NCBI GenBank assembly: GCA_948567375.1
Contig: OX419761.1
Span: 27,194,243 to 27,258,242 of the forward strand
Origin: Lunularia cruciata
Lineage: Eukaryota; Streptophyta; Marchantiopsida; Lunulariales; Lunulariaceae
Direction: 5' to 3'
Length of the DNA stretch: 64,000 nucleotides
Shown: positions 1 to 12,324 of the stretch, in pieces
Numbering within the stretch: position 1 is the first letter of the stretch
Layout: every line of letters begins with the position of its first letter
Position numbers and translations under genes: made by a program
The notes under the pieces: model-generated
What the model was told of the DNA's origin: nothing
Database searches by the model: none
Seen by the model: the letters and a program-made list of their open reading frames with translations, nothing else

Positions 1-959
1 GCTCTTTAAGTAGACCATCTGAATTAGTGTGGAATCTGATATTCCAACTCCAATTGTCAGTCATGAATTCAATTTTTCATGACAGGGACATTGCCTGGTT
101 CAGAGCATCTGGTTTCTGACGCAAGCACAGAACAAATCGCGTTGTGATCTACAAGAAGGTCGGAATCAATCGATAGGCCCAGTAAGCAGTGCGATTGCCC
201 CATTTCAGTCTACTTGCATTACATTTGAACCATCACTCCCATCTGGGTAGCGTAGCGGCTGCCTGTAAATCAAGCGGGAGTTTGAGAGAGCGAAGCTGAC
301 GTTGTTCGGAAAGACCGTGAAGAGCATGAAGAAGGCACGTCCACTGTCTTCATATAGGCTCATTCCGCGGAATGAACAGTGGAGATAGAGTGAAGGGCAC
401 AGCGCGAGGCGGTTGACCGAGCAGCGATCACCTCTTGCTCTGTGCAGTCAAGGGATAGCGTGCTTGAATGCAATCGGGCGTTATATCTCTCAAGCAGCTG
501 CTTGCGACCTCTCTCTCCTTCCATGATGGACCCACTGCAACGCTTACCACATTCATGTTGGATTTGAACAGGAAATACGACCTCAATTTCTCGTTCTCAT
601 TCTTCCGCTGAATTGTAAAAAATAGTCAATGCAGCAGACACAACCTCAGGCTGTCGTTGAGTTGAACTGACGTTCAACTCAAAGTTTAATTTGATCCCTT
701 AGAATGTACTGAAAACGGCTCGATATGTACAAGCTTGAAAAAGACAGAAGTTAACTGTCAATTCTAACTAAATTCCTCTCCAGTTATGAATATTAATATC
801 GGTTTGACAGTTATACTCAAAATTCCCTGTGATGAATTGACAATCCCTAAGATCTTGTTTCCTGTAAAGTACGAAATTCGAAAGGCGACTAAGTTCACGG
901 CGTCGTGGACGTCAGCGACATTAGTCGGGAATTAGCTTTACTGATCTTCGATATATAGA

Positions 960-1700
960 GGGATCGCCCAATGAAACTTAATCTCTCGTGGCTACCCGGA
1001 GAACCTATCAATAATGAACGATAAAATTTCCCTTTATGGAAAGAAAGGGGCGTTATGCCCTTTCAACACTTTCGATGCAGTGTGGAACACTATTCGCACT
1101 AGCACTCATCGCTTGAATGGTCTTGCGAAAGTATTTCGACTTGACCCTACAATATCACCGCTAAGAACAATTATAACGTTAACAAATCTACATAATTCGT
1201 TACGAAGTTTGAAGCGATTCAAATTGTCAAACCTCGTGTAGACAGAAAGACGTACAGAACATTATGTATGCCCATTTAAATTTCTATTTGAATCCAACGC
1301 TGCAGTTTATCTCGAATTACAGTATATCATTCATTCATGTCAATGTAAGTATAGAATTGACCTCGTAATCCCTCCAGCCTTTTTGATGTTCATACCTGCT
1401 TGATTCTTAACCTGCAATTCCGGATTTCGACGATACAGAAGCAACCATATAGTCAATTCCGTTTGAAGGAATTGTATGTCATAATGCCGTAGAGACTCTC
1501 ATAAGTTTCCCTTCCGCTAGAAGTGGTTAAATCTTCGTCAATACCATGCTGAGCGGAGCCGCTCCTGCAGCTGTAAAGGAGCGTCTCAGGTCCAGCTTCA
1601 CGAAGGATCAGGCGACAAGACTGCGTTCCACAACGAGCTTGTTAAGAGCTTGACAGTGTATGATCTAAAACGATAGAAGTTTCAAACGTGCTTCGCAATC
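960..1700 (-). pseudogene. First array unit: 5' exon and upstream block, no membrane-protein ORF found
   Basis: The segment near 970-1040 matches the 5' exon ends of the other units. Where they have GTAAGT or GTGAGT at the donor, this one reads ATTAAGT, so the splice site is destroyed. Around 1130-1250 the minus strand still gives a degraded version of the stretch 'FD-LNR' followed by 'IVGS' that other units encode near 12.1-12.2 kb. No copy of the membrane-protein exon is recognisable between 1 and 900, so this unit is probably dead. I saw nothing else assignable in bases 1-900. Confidence 0.45.
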
Positions 1701-2689
1701 ACTGGTAGAAACGGGTGAAGATCAAGATTCATAGCCACAGATAGTTTTCTAAGCATAGATTCTGATCCATTTGTACCAATCTTTGCCATTTCGATGTCCA
1801 TGCACCATCTCTTAAAAAAGTGGAATTTGTGTGAACGATACAGGATATTATTTGAATCCCTGAAACCAATGCATTCAATGCAATGTAATGCAATCATATA
1901 TGAATACCAATGTATTTCGTAGGTATGAAGACGGACTATCATAGAGATATGGAGCGTGAACATGTAGTTGTTATACCCATCCACCATCGAATCGGCATCT
2001 CTGCATTTCTTGTGCTGAATTCACTGGAAAAGATAGAACAGAATTCAAGCAAGGTGGAGCAAACCACAGAGTTCCGGCCAAGTCCCGGCCAAGTCAATTC
2101 CTGTTGCAGTTGGTCGGAATGTTCCATTTTAAATTGACTTCGTCAACTTCCAGGTGTATATCAACTAATGGAAAAGTAGTACCTTGCCTTGAAAAGATAA
2201 ACTTATTTCCTCGATCTATTTCGATGACAAGATATGAAGTTATCTGGAATAGAACATGCAAGCAAGCTCCCAGGCTGAGAACTTCCAGGAATATGATCGA
2301 TAAATCGCGAGCAGTTATAAGGTCTCCAATGACATCTTGTGGATTCCTCAAATAACACTGAATTGCGACAGGACCTTGTGCGTCAACAAACTGAGTATCG
2401 ATGGATACATTTATTACTTTTATCAAGTCATACAATTCCATGAAGCTGGACGTAGAAGATTAGTAAAAGCCTTGGACATCCAAGACTTGAGAAGGAATCA
2501 GAAAGCTCAAGCGACTGGACGAATTCGAACTATCTCTAGCCAAGATAGATAAACGAAGTCCTGGTTTTAGTCGCAACCTGACCTTGTTCTACTGCGAGGG
2601 CTTTCTGTGTAGTCCACTCTTGAAATTTTACCATTTAGGCTGCTATGACAGACAAATACGTCCTCACTGGATCCACATCATGATCACCT

Positions 2690-2910
2690 CAGTTTATGCA
2701 GGCAACAGATTTTGTGGTTGAAGTTCTTATCCTTCGGGAACAGGTCCTGGCTTTCTATTTTGTGGTTCGGGCTGCCCATCTCGCAGTTCGTGTTCTCCTC
2801 AGGATCTGTCCTCATGTCTCGCTACCTTGCCACGTTTTATTCACCATCTATTCGGGCCTTCCGGAGCTTGCATACAATCCAAAGCAATCCCAACACTCAG
2901 CCAAGGTAAA
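2690..2910 (-). pseudogene. Degenerate copy of the small membrane-protein exon
   Basis: Read on the minus strand, 2820-2700 encodes a recognisable version of the family's C-terminal tail: an acidic stretch resembling DDGSGGE, then QPEPQN, then P-G-P--EG, then ELQPQN. Two in-frame stops interrupt it, one replacing the Gly after Ser in the acidic motif and one replacing the residue before ELQ. The membrane-segment portion is no longer open. It sits between unit blocks exactly where the intact copies have their ORF, so I call it a pseudogene of the same family. Confidence 0.7.
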
Positions 2911-4042
2911 TCTGTCAGTTTAAAAGTTAGTGAGCAATTCAAACCGTCAACTATCTTAAGACTCAAATAGACGCGGGAGATTACAAGTAGTTGAATCAAC
3001 GAACAGGGTTAGCAAGGACGGAGAAATTATTGGAACTAAGGTCACACCATGTCAATCATCGTTCGCATCAGCAGTAATCCTTCTAACCTCAAGTGTATAT
3101 TTCTGTTTATATAGTGGCGGATTCACGTATTGGTCATCTATGTACTCGCTTCTCAAGCTGCATTTCCGAAATATACAGAGCATGCATACTTGCGATTCCA
3201 AGGTGATTCTCATAATACCGTCGTAGTATAAAAATAAGATGCACGGTTCTCTCTGGATCCCGAACTGTGGCACGAGTGCATGCAAGCTCACTAGAAACTT
3301 CTATGATCCATTGTTATCGAAGGCAGTCGCAGAAGAGTAAATTACTGCACAAGGTCGTGGTGATCCAGCTCTCCGAAGGATCAGGCGACAAGACTACCAC
3401 AAGCAACTAGAAAACAGCTTCAAACTATATACCCAGAGTTGAAAAACGCTTCTCCGTCAATGGTCAAACGGGTGAAGATCTTGGATCAATGGGCAAACAT
3501 AACGTCTGTCTGGAAGGAGTCTGATCCAATTCTTCCATGGGAACTTCAAAAACAGGCCTTTATCTCCAGGATGAGAGAGCCTGAGAATTTGATCAACAAA
3601 TTCTGTTAGTAGTATCGAATTTGAATCTTATCTCTCTGATTCTCCAATTAGAGACAGAAGTGTGCCAGAAATTCAGTTTGGCAATGAAGAAATGTAATAA
3701 ATCTCTAATGGCATTTGAAACAAGTTTCGCATTTTGTCCTTTTATTGAGCATGTGAATTGCCCGAAACTCAAGCTCATACATGAAGAGCTAAATACTATA
3801 CGCCTCTGCCCTCCAAGATAAACTTGAAAAGAAATTGGAAAGTCGAGCTCATGTAGGAATCTGAATAGCTCAATAACTCCAAGATAAGCCGAGTCTTGGT
3901 CTTAGAGGAAAGCTGGCCCTGATCCAACTGGAGTCATTCTTGAGGTACGATTATAAGAATCCACCAGAGGCTGCGATGAAAGATCATGTATACATCGCGA
4001 GGGATCACCATTGCGCTCAGACCAAGTTAACCAGGCTGCACA

Positions 4043-4339
4043 TTAATTTTGTGGTTGAATTTCTACTCCTTCCGGACCAGGTCCTGGAAGTCCATCTTGT
4101 GCTTCCTGTTCAGGCTCTTCGTCAACACTTCTCACTGCCCTGTTCCAGCGTCTTGATTTCAGACGTATATAACGCCCACAAAACCACAAGAACACGACCG
4201 AGAAAAGAAAGAACATGACACCTAAGCCGGAATAAATATACTTTGCTGAGCCCTTGTCCAACATGAAGAGTACGCATGATCCATCCGTAGCATTGTAACA
4301 TTGGAATGAATTTGGGTCATCTCTGCCCATGGTACTCAT
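4043..4339 (-). CDS. Small single-pass membrane protein, array copy A (98 aa)
   Basis: I do not recognise this family. The 98-residue ORF has a short N-terminal region with two Cys, one hydrophobic segment (about residues 34-57, YIYSGLGVMFFLFSVVFLWF), a basic juxtamembrane stretch (RYIRLKSRRWNR) and an acidic, Pro- and Gly-rich tail ending GVEIQPQN. That suggests N-out/C-in single-pass topology by the positive-inside rule. A plausible 3' splice site (TTCTACAG) lies 6 bases upstream of the ATG, and a 5' splice site (GAG|GTAAGT) lies near 4730, so the start codon probably follows a 5'UTR intron of about 375 bp. Copies at 11266 and 13580 share the tail motif and layout. Function unknown. Confidence 0.55.
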   Translation of the reverse strand: MSTMGRDDPNSFQCYNATDGSCVLFMLDKGSAKYIYSGLGVMFFLFSVVFLWFCGRYIRLKSRRWNRAVRSVDEEPEQEAQDGLPGPGPEGVEIQPQN

Positions 4340-5999
4340 GTTGCTCTGTAGAAGAGCGGTATATTTGTTATGATACCCAAAAAATCATTAGGTGATCATG
4401 TAGAGCTCCAATTGAAGAAATGCTGCACCAACCTGACATGTTTGCGTATTCAGAGCTCTTGAGTTACAGTTTGAAGCTTGGAATGATCACTCAAGTAATT
4501 CTAAACTGAATGGTCAAAACAACCAATATATTCAATTGCAACCTGTAGGCATTGCAATCTACTACATTTAAGCTTTCAGAAATTGCAGACCGATGCAGAC
4601 AAGTGTTAGAGGATCTGAACTTATAGCACATATAGTACCTCTCCAGCATTAATCAACTGTATGAGTCTTGCTTCTGTCTACTTGCTGCTGCTACTATGTT
4701 GAATCTACACAGAGATCGAGAATGAAACTTACCTCTCGTCGGTACTTGGAGAACCAAACAATAGTGAACAAAATATCTCACTTCATGCGAAGTAAAGAAG
4801 AGCGTTCTGCCGTTCAGCTCTGTTCCGAATCTTCGATCCAGTGTCCAACGCTTTTTAGCATAACTTACATTGCTTCATAGTCTGGGAGAGGTCGACGTGG
4901 ACCTACTATGTCACCGTTATGAACGGCGTAATCATTTTCGAATCCACAAAATTCTTAAGAGGTTAGGCGCGATTTCAACTGTCTAGCGTCATATACAAAG
5001 ACACCAAGGAGACAGTACCCAATTCAAATTCTAATTATGCGGAACGCAACTGGTACCAGAGAAGGAAAAACACTGGATCTAATATGCTATTATGACATTC
5101 ATCGATCTTACCATGATATGAGATAGGAAAGACCTCGTAATCCCTGTTGCCTTGTCCTCATAGTCGCGGCTTCACGACATTATGATTAGACACCCGTTAT
5201 TCCGGAATGTACAGCGGAAGTATATATTCTATTCCGGTTCGTTCTATAATGGCATTAACGCCGTACCTGTTGTGCGCGCTGTAAAATTTGTTTCGTAAAA
5301 TAAAACATCCAATATCTGATGAATTGATAATCTCCTCCGAAAATAGCCGTCTCTGTAAGGTCGAGCGCCGTTTGGCTATTCTTTTATTCTCTGTAATGGC
5401 TTGAAAATGGCGACAAATTACGAACATTTTGTGTCTTTTAACGGTAATCCTGAAATCCTGTCTTTTAACGGTAATGATGAGGTCCACCTTCCGAAGGACC
5501 AGATGAGAAGACTCACACAACAACCTTGAAATTCAAATAGCTTGACAGAATATGAACCTGAGACGTCTGAAGGTTCAAACACGCTTCGCAATCACTCGTA
5601 GAACAGTGAAGCCAAATAATTATCGCCGCACAAAACTTCGAACATCGAGTCTGATCCATTTGTACCCAGCAAGATTCAAAACAATGGCTGCATTTCCTGA
5701 AAGAGTGTGTGTGAGAGGACATGGCCATGCTTTGAATCTCTGTTAAAACCGGACTAGGTCGAAAGGCCAATGCATTCCTCGAGAGAGGGGAATTTGCGTG
5801 AAGAGTGAAACATGTAGAGGCCGTCATTTGAATTGCTGTTCAACCCAATTGAGACGAAGAACCAATATAATCTGTGTGTATGATCCATGATGAACCACCA
5901 TATCTGTACAAAGTCTATATTTGCTGCTCCACAAGTGGAGCATGTAACGTAGACCATGTAGTAAATATATCTATTGTCATATCCGTGACATTCATGAGT

Positions 6000-6215
6000 T
6001 TTCGAGGAAAAACTCGGTAGGAGTACTTAAACCGAGCGAATATCCGGACGAAGGGTACTTATCATTGCTCAACAACCTCGGTTGCTCGGTCCGTACGAGA
6101 GGGATTGACCATTGCTCAGTTACCTCGGCATGGCGTACGAGAAGGATTGACAATTGCTCAGCTATCTCGGTGGCTCACGCCATGCCGAGGTAGCCACCGA
6201 TGAAGTAACATGCTT
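6000..6215. repeat. Short direct repeats with nested inverted repeats (hairpin-forming)
   Basis: The words 'gtacgaga(g/a)ggattgac(c/a)attgctcag' and 'ctcgg' recur in direct orientation near 6100-6170. The last part contains two competing inverted repeats: 'acctcggcatggcg' pairs with 'cgccatgccgaggt', and 'tcggtggct' pairs with 'agccaccga'. No ORF covers it. It marks the left edge of the foreign DNA that splits the array. Confidence 0.6.
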
Positions 6216-6379
6216 CATCTATTTTCGAGAAGATTTATTATGGTCATTTCTGATTCAGTTTCCTTCAGTTGATTAACGATTTTGGATTCAAGAGTCTACA
6301 GCGCTTGCTGCGATATACTCTATCCGGTCCTCTTTCGCTTCGCTCTAGTTTTCTAATATCCATTTATATTCCACGGTTA

Positions 6380-6830
6380 CAAGTTCGATCCGTCTAAGAT
6401 AAAACACCATCTCCTCCACTCCCGCATTGCTACACTCCTCGCATCCTCTACTAATTCCTTTACCGATTATACTTCACTCCCGCTTTGCTTTCATAATTCA
6501 TACTTTACTTTCCAATGTTCCTGTCCGACTCCAGACGGTAGATTATGTTCATAGTTTATGCAGTGCTTATAAGTGGTCAATTGCCCAATGCCGAATTCGG
6601 TTGCATTCACGTTGTTCCCGAATACACGTTGCTTACTAGTTCTTTATAAAAATATAGATATTGTTCTAGCTTACTATTTCTTTACAAAATATAGGTATTG
6701 TTCTCAATATGTTGCGATTATACTTCGGGCTTCAAGTTACATTCGCTGCATTCTACCTTAGTGATTTATCACGCTTATCATATTGTGATAAAGAACCTTT
6801 GTTCATGCTCTTTTGGAGTACAAGGTATGT
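6380..6830. repeat. Dispersed repeat also present in an intron at 53.0-53.3 kb
   Basis: The stretch from about 6510 to 6790 aligns by eye with 53035-53270. Shared landmarks in the same order are 'gttcctgtccgactccag', 'cagtgcttataagtggtcaatt', 'gttctcaatatgttgc' and 'ttacattcgctgcattctac', followed by 'gatttatcac'. Neither copy has a sustained ORF. The family is unidentified; a non-autonomous element or LTR fragment is possible. Confidence 0.6.
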
Positions 6831-6984
6831 CATTTATTGTATGCTATGAGGTATCGGACGTCAGTAGCCCAATATAATACTAGACTTTTCTTTTTGTATC
6901 ATAGTTCAAAGATAGCAAACAAGTTCACTCATGCATTGTTATTAACACCCAACACTTAAATAGTATAGAATATACCTGAGGTGA

Positions 6985-7239
6985 TGTACAGTAGCTCAAG
7001 ATTTCATGAAATATTAGATGTTGGTGCAAGGAATCACCTTGTAGAAAAACCAATTCAAACTAGTACAGGATATACTCATATATACACGTAAGCAAACTCT
7101 AGGAGGCAACTTTGCACAACCGCAATTAAGGCTACACCCCATGTCACCCTAAGTAGATATCTAGCAGAGCTTTAGAAACATCTAACAAAACTCTAAAAAT
7201 TAGAGAAATCACTAAACTAGAGATTAACTAAAACTAGCA
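6985..7239 (-). repeat. Putative 3' LTR of the first copia relic
   Basis: On the minus strand a purine-rich stretch (ATTAAGTGGGAG) is followed at once by TGCTAG, the expected polypurine-tract/LTR junction of a Ty1/copia element. The start at 7239 is supported by that junction. The far end is placed approximately, near a '...TGTACA' at about 6985. No matching 5' LTR was found upstream of the remnant pol. Confidence 0.45.
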
Positions 7240-7249
7240 CTCCCACTTA

Positions 7250-10050
7250 ATGAGAGTTTAGGACAATTCACATTTCTACTACACATTTGATGTGTTTATC
7301 TTTAGGTATTGCTTTTGTAAACACATCTGCTATCATCTCATGTATAGTATAGTAAACTAAATTCACAACATTCTCTTTTTCATTCTCCTATACAAATCTT
7401 TTTCTAATCTCAATGTGCTTAGTCCTTGGGTGGTATACAAGATTTGTGTTGCGTGTTATACTTCTAGTATTGTCACCGTACAATGTAGTAGTACTTTCCT
7501 GCTCAAATCCACGCTCCTTAAGAAGTCTTCTGTTCTAGATGACTTCTTGAGCAGCATTTGAGGTAGCCATAAATTCTGCCTCAGTAGTAGACAGTGCAAT
7601 AGATATTTGTTGTTTACTAGACTAGCTGCTTGCTCCACCACCAAGCATGATTACATATCCACTAGTTGATCTGCTGTTATCTATATCATCTCCCCAACTA
7701 GCTTCTGCAAATGCTTCAAGAGTAGGAACAAGTATGTTCCCTTGCTTTCTGTACTCCAACAATGCATCTTGAGAACCCTTTAAGTACCTAAATACTCTCT
7801 TTATACCCTTTCAATGTACTTGTGCATGGTCGCTAGTATATCTAGCTAGTGCTCCCACTACATAGCATATATCTAGTCTTGTACAGACCTTGATAAAAAT
7901 TAGAGAACCAAGAGCACTCTGATACAACATTTTGTCATAGTGATTCATCTCTCCATCTATGATTCTGCTGTGCTTCCACCCTAGATCAAGAGGTGTAGAG
8001 ACAAGATTTGCCTCTATCATCTGATACTTAGCTAGTATGGATCTCGCATATTGTGGCTGACTGCTTTGGATCCATCTTGCTTCTATGTCTCAGCTCACTT
8101 TGATTCCCAAAATGAGTTTTATAGGACCAAGGATAGTCATCTAAAAAACAGAGCACAAAAAGTCTATCACTCCATTGATATATTCACTATTCCCCAACAG
8201 TAATAGATCATCTATATATACAACTCTGTATACATAGTCTCTAGTATACACTCTCATATCAGAATCTGATTGTTTGAAATCTTGCTCTCTCAAGTATGAG
8301 TCTAGTTTCTCATACCAATCTCTAGGAGCTTGCTTAAAACCATATAAAGCCTTCTTAAGCAAGTATAATTTTCTTGTACCTTCAATATATCCATATGGAA
8401 CATCCATGTAGATAGACTCTCTAAAATCTCCACTGAAAAAGGTTGTTTTCACATCTAATTGCTCCACTTCCCAATCTCTCTCTGCTACAAGAGCTAGAAG
8501 TATACAAACAGATCCATACCTGGCAATAGGTGCCAAAAATTTTGAATAATTTATTGATGCTTTTTGATTGAAGCCTTTGAAACAAGTCTTGCCTTGTACT
8601 TCAAGATCTCATTCTCAGCTCCACGTTTGACATTGAAAACCCATTTACAGCTAATTGCTTTCCTACCTAGTGGTAAATCAGCTAGTACCCATGAACCATT
8701 AGTCTAAAGAGACTTCTTCTCTTCTGCTACAACCAACTCCCAAATTCAAATCTGGTCTAAGCATTGCTTATTTTTAAGTGTTTGGATCACAATATTCATG
8801 ATAGATGTAAGATTCATCTAACGTCTCTTCTTATAGAAAGCAAAGTCTCTCGATAGGTTTTCTATCTCTCTGTGATTTTCTTGGCTCTATGCCTAGTAGT
8901 TTTATGTCATCTCTTGGCATCTCTAGAATCTCACTCATAGATTCTTAAGAGTCTTCTTTTGGAGTATCAGAATCAGAAACCACAGTTTGTTTAGGCCTTC
9001 TTTTGTACACCTTCAGACTCTCCTTTGGTGAACCATTAGCTTTAGGTAGAGATTACTCTCCTGATGATTGATCTGAAGAACTGACTGTGCAGCTTGGGAA
9101 CATAGAATTGATCAGGCTGATCAAACTGATCAGCTTGTTTCTGTAACTCATCACTGTTCTCACCCCAAGTCCTCAATTCATCAAAGAGTACATCTCAACT
9201 TCTGATGATCTGTCCAGACTTAGGATTGTACTGAAGATATCCTTTCAGTCCCTCTTCATATCCTACAAAAAGCATTCTCTTAGCATTCTTTGTGAACTTC
9301 CTCCTTTGCTTTTATGGAATATGAACATAGGCATGACATCCAAAAACTTTCAAGGCTTAAATATTAGGTGTCTTACCACTCCATCATTCTTAAGGAGTTC
9401 TTCCTAGCAATGTTGTGGTACCATTGATATTTCTAAGAAAATTTGCAGTGCTAATAGCAGCACCCCAAAACTTTGCATGTTGGAGCACTGCCAATGCTTT
9501 GTCCACATGTGTCTTATTCAACCTTTTTGCAACTTTATTCTATGCAAGGCTATCTTTGGCAGTACAATCAAGAAGAATTCCTTTTTCTGACAGAAAAGAG
9601 AGGAATTCCTCATTCTTGTACTCTCTGCCACCATCTGTTCTCAATTGCTTCACTTTCATCCCAATCTGCAACTCAGCCATGGTTACAAACTTCTGGAAGT
9701 TTTGCAACACTTCATCCTTGGTTTTCATGAGATAGATAAAGCTCTTTCTACTGTAATCATCTAGAAACTAAATATAGTTGTTTGCAGTTTTGACATATGT
9801 AGGGTGAAATAATCACCATCTTGCAATTTCAAGTTCTACATTGTAAACCAAATTAGATTAGAACTCTCTAACTTTTCCATAGAGTAATAACTCTTGAGTT
9901 TTTGCAAAATCTCTCAACTCCAAGCATAATTGACTCTTAGGTCTTTGATATTCTCTTGCATAGCCCATAGGAGAAAACTCCTAGTGGTAGTAGAGTGCTT
10001 TACTCTCTCTTTCTTGTAATAAATAATGTAGATCATCTAAAAAATTTACT
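7250..10050 (-). mobile_element. Ty1/copia relic, 5'-truncated, decayed pol
   Basis: Minus-strand fragments in copia order are: an integrase core piece (9728-9540) containing LRTDGGREYKNEEF; a reverse transcriptase piece (8536-8141) with EVEQLDVKTTFFSGD, LKKALYGFKQAPRDWY and the catalytic VVYIDDLLLLG; and an RT/RNase H connection piece (8020-7811). Frameshifts and stops separate them. The integrase-first, RT-second order identifies Ty1/copia (Pseudoviridae-type) rather than gypsy. Gag, protease and a 5' LTR are not visible; above about 10.05 kb the sequence becomes AT-rich (10.06-10.36 kb). The relic interrupts the membrane-protein array, so it inserted after that array had formed. Confidence 0.85.
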
Positions 10051-10359
10051 ATCTTCATAGCTTGTGAAATTTTTTATGTAAAAAGATCTATAATATCTAT
10101 ATTCAATATCATTAATATAATAATTAAAAAAATTTATTGAAATTGAAATATCGTATATTCATTCGTAAAATATTATTATTATTAAAATAAATTTTATAAA
10201 AATATTTTTATATATACACATGACCAAACATTAATAATTAAACTATATCACTTTATTGTATTTTAATAAAAATAAGAAATTAACCAAACATTATAAAAAA
10301 AATTTTAATGTTAAAATAAATTACACAAAACTACCATTAAAAATACATTATTTATTAAA

Positions 10360-11200
10360 TTATAAATGAAAATGAAATATATATTGTTCACATTCGGTCA
10401 TATAATTAAATTTCGAAATCAACTGTTCCTAGAAAGGAGGCTTATGCTCTCGTATACCTATATCCGTAGACATTATTCAATAGTCTACTATCGAATACAA
10501 TATGCGGTGCAGAATTCACAGGGAAAGGTGACACATATTGAAGCACGAAGGCTCACATGATGGCGCAAACCACAGAATTCCAGCTATAGCGAATGCTATC
10601 AAACTATGGAGATTCAGTTTGTTGATGCACAAAGCTGAAGTATTGACACATTTCGACGTCGTTTCTTCGTTTCATCACTGAAGTCATTGAAGATTCCACA
10701 ATTTATCATTGGAGGTCTTACACGCAATTCGTCAATCATATTCAAGCAAGTTCTCAGCCTGAGAGCTTCCTTGCAATTCCGTCTCTTATTCCAGACATCG
10801 TACGTAATATCGTGATCTGACTAAAATATGGCTATCAATTTTAAGGATACCACTAGTAATCTCCCGATAACTGTACTTGAAAGTAGCAAGGAATGAGTAC
10901 GAGTTGGGGTAGCCAATTTGATATGACACATTCTCAACAAACGCAAAAAGGCATTGCTATGGCTGGAACTCTGTGGTTTGTAGAAATTTGATGGAGATTC
11001 AGTTTGTTGACGCCAGCTGAATGTTTATTCATTACTTGTATCAAGTCATGTACTCCACGAAGCTCGAGAGCTAGAACTTTATTATAAGCCTCAGACATCC
11101 AAGATAAACTTCAAAGAGACTCAAAATCCTAACTCGAGTCCTTTCAGAGTGGTTCTCTTAGTAACATCTCCTGTAGACTGTCGAGGTAGATACAAACACA
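10360..11200 (-). repeat. Array unit C, region downstream of the membrane-protein ORF
   Basis: This segment resumes the array right of the copia relic. It carries the 'gcaaaccacagaattccagc' block at 10565 and, near 10955-10985, the same block in inverted orientation ('gctggaactctgtggttt'); each is followed by 'atggagattcagtttgttga' in direct orientation. Short coding-like words match unit 1 near 2.1-2.45 kb, but no long ORF is conserved. Confidence 0.45.
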
Positions 11201-11265
11201 TTTCCAATGGATCCACATCGCGATAATACGAGATCATCCAGGCTGCACATTTTGTGCTTGGAGTT

Positions 11266-11577
11266 CTACCTCACAGGTTCTGGCTGTCCATTCTGCTGTT
11301 GGGGATGTCCATCTGGTGGTTCTTGTTCCCCTCCGGATCCGTCGTCAACATGTGCCACTGTCCTGCTAAGGCGTTTTATCTCCTCAATCAGTCGGGCCCC
11401 TCGAACTCGACTCATACATCGATACAAAAGCACCCACAACAGACCAATTAATATGACAAAACCGATAGATAAGATCATCAACTCTATGGCATAAGGAGCC
11501 ATGACTTTGTTACATTCTGGGGCCGAAGTAAAGAGTACCCCAATGTCGCTTGGACAATCTGTCCCATTCGAGCCCAT
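11266..11577 (-). CDS. Small single-pass membrane protein, array copy C (103 aa)
   Basis: The unrecognised 103-residue protein has an N-terminal region with Cys8 and Cys22, a hydrophobic segment at about residues 28-51 (YAIELMILSIGFVILIGLLW), then YRCMSRVR and a tail with RLSRTVAHVDDGSGGEQEP. It closely resembles the copy at 13580 in the motif RL-RTV-HVDDGSG. After PEP the frame runs into VR-stop, whereas the +1 frame continues with EVELQAQN, the tail seen in other copies; this copy therefore has a small C-terminal frameshift relative to its paralogues. A 3' splice site (TTGTGCTTGTCCAG) lies about 16 bases upstream of the ATG, and a matching donor (AAT|GTGAGT) near 11950 predicts a 5'UTR intron. 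Function unknown. Confidence 0.55.
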   Translation of the reverse strand: MGSNGTDCPSDIGVLFTSAPECNKVMAPYAIELMILSIGFVILIGLLWVLLYRCMSRVRGARLIEEIKRLSRTVAHVDDGSGGEQEPPDGHPQQQNGQPEPVR

Positions 11578-12036
11578 GGTACTGATGTGGATCTCTGGAC
11601 AAGCACAAAATTGATTCTGATACCCAACTATATATTCGTCAGGTGATCACGAAGAGATCCAAGTGGAGAATGCTGCGCCAGCCTGACATGTTTGCAAATT
11701 CAGAGTTCCAGCGATTAGTCCAGACGGAAAATGATCAATCATCAAGGCATCAATCAACCTATAGGCATTGAAACGTAAGATCTAGAGATGTCAGCTATCT
11801 AGATATTGCGGATTGGTACTGATCCAATTTTTAGAGGATCTGAATTCTTATGGTACTTAACTTGCATCACTAAATTGTGAAGACCTTGCTTTGGGCAATT
11901 TATGTAGCTACTGTAGGTTGACTACAGAGAGGGATTGCACAATGAAACTCACATTTTATCGTACTAGGACAACCGAACAAGTATGAACAAAATGCCCCAC
12001 TTTATATGAAGGGCGTTCGGTCCATTTCGTGCTGTT

Positions 12037-12324
12037 TCACTCCAGTGTCCACGGTTTACATCTCCAAGTCTCATTTCTCCGATGGTCTTCTTGAAGGAGA
12101 GCAGGTTCACAAGAACCAACAATGCTACCGTTAAGAAACGGCATTATTGTCTTCGAATCTACATAATTTAAACAGAAGTTAGCCATAAGGCGATTCAAAC
12201 TGTCAAACGTCTTGGAAATATATACGCACCAGAATGAACTTATTTTAAAATTTGAAAGACAACGGTATCGGTACCAAGAAAGGAGAAACACTGCAGGCAT
12301 TATACTCGAATTAGAGTATGTCAC
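12037..12324 (-). other. Upstream coding-like block of array unit C
   Basis: An open minus-strand stretch contains KTFDSLNRL and, further on, YVDSKTIMPFLNGSIVGS. Degraded counterparts occur in unit B (about 4900-5020, reading VDSKMITPFITV), in the first unit (1130-1250) and, partly, near 14700 (VDTKTLDSF). Conservation of the amino-acid words across units suggests it was once exonic, but the ORF stops before the predicted donor at 11950. I cannot join it in frame to the membrane-protein exon. It may be 5'UTR or a lost exon. Confidence 0.3.

Noticed and set aside
1682-2441. Possible NB-LRR or LRR-receptor remnants in the array because of Leu-rich words
   Set aside because: No regular LRR spacing, P-loop or kinase motif can be followed across units; the words are too short.
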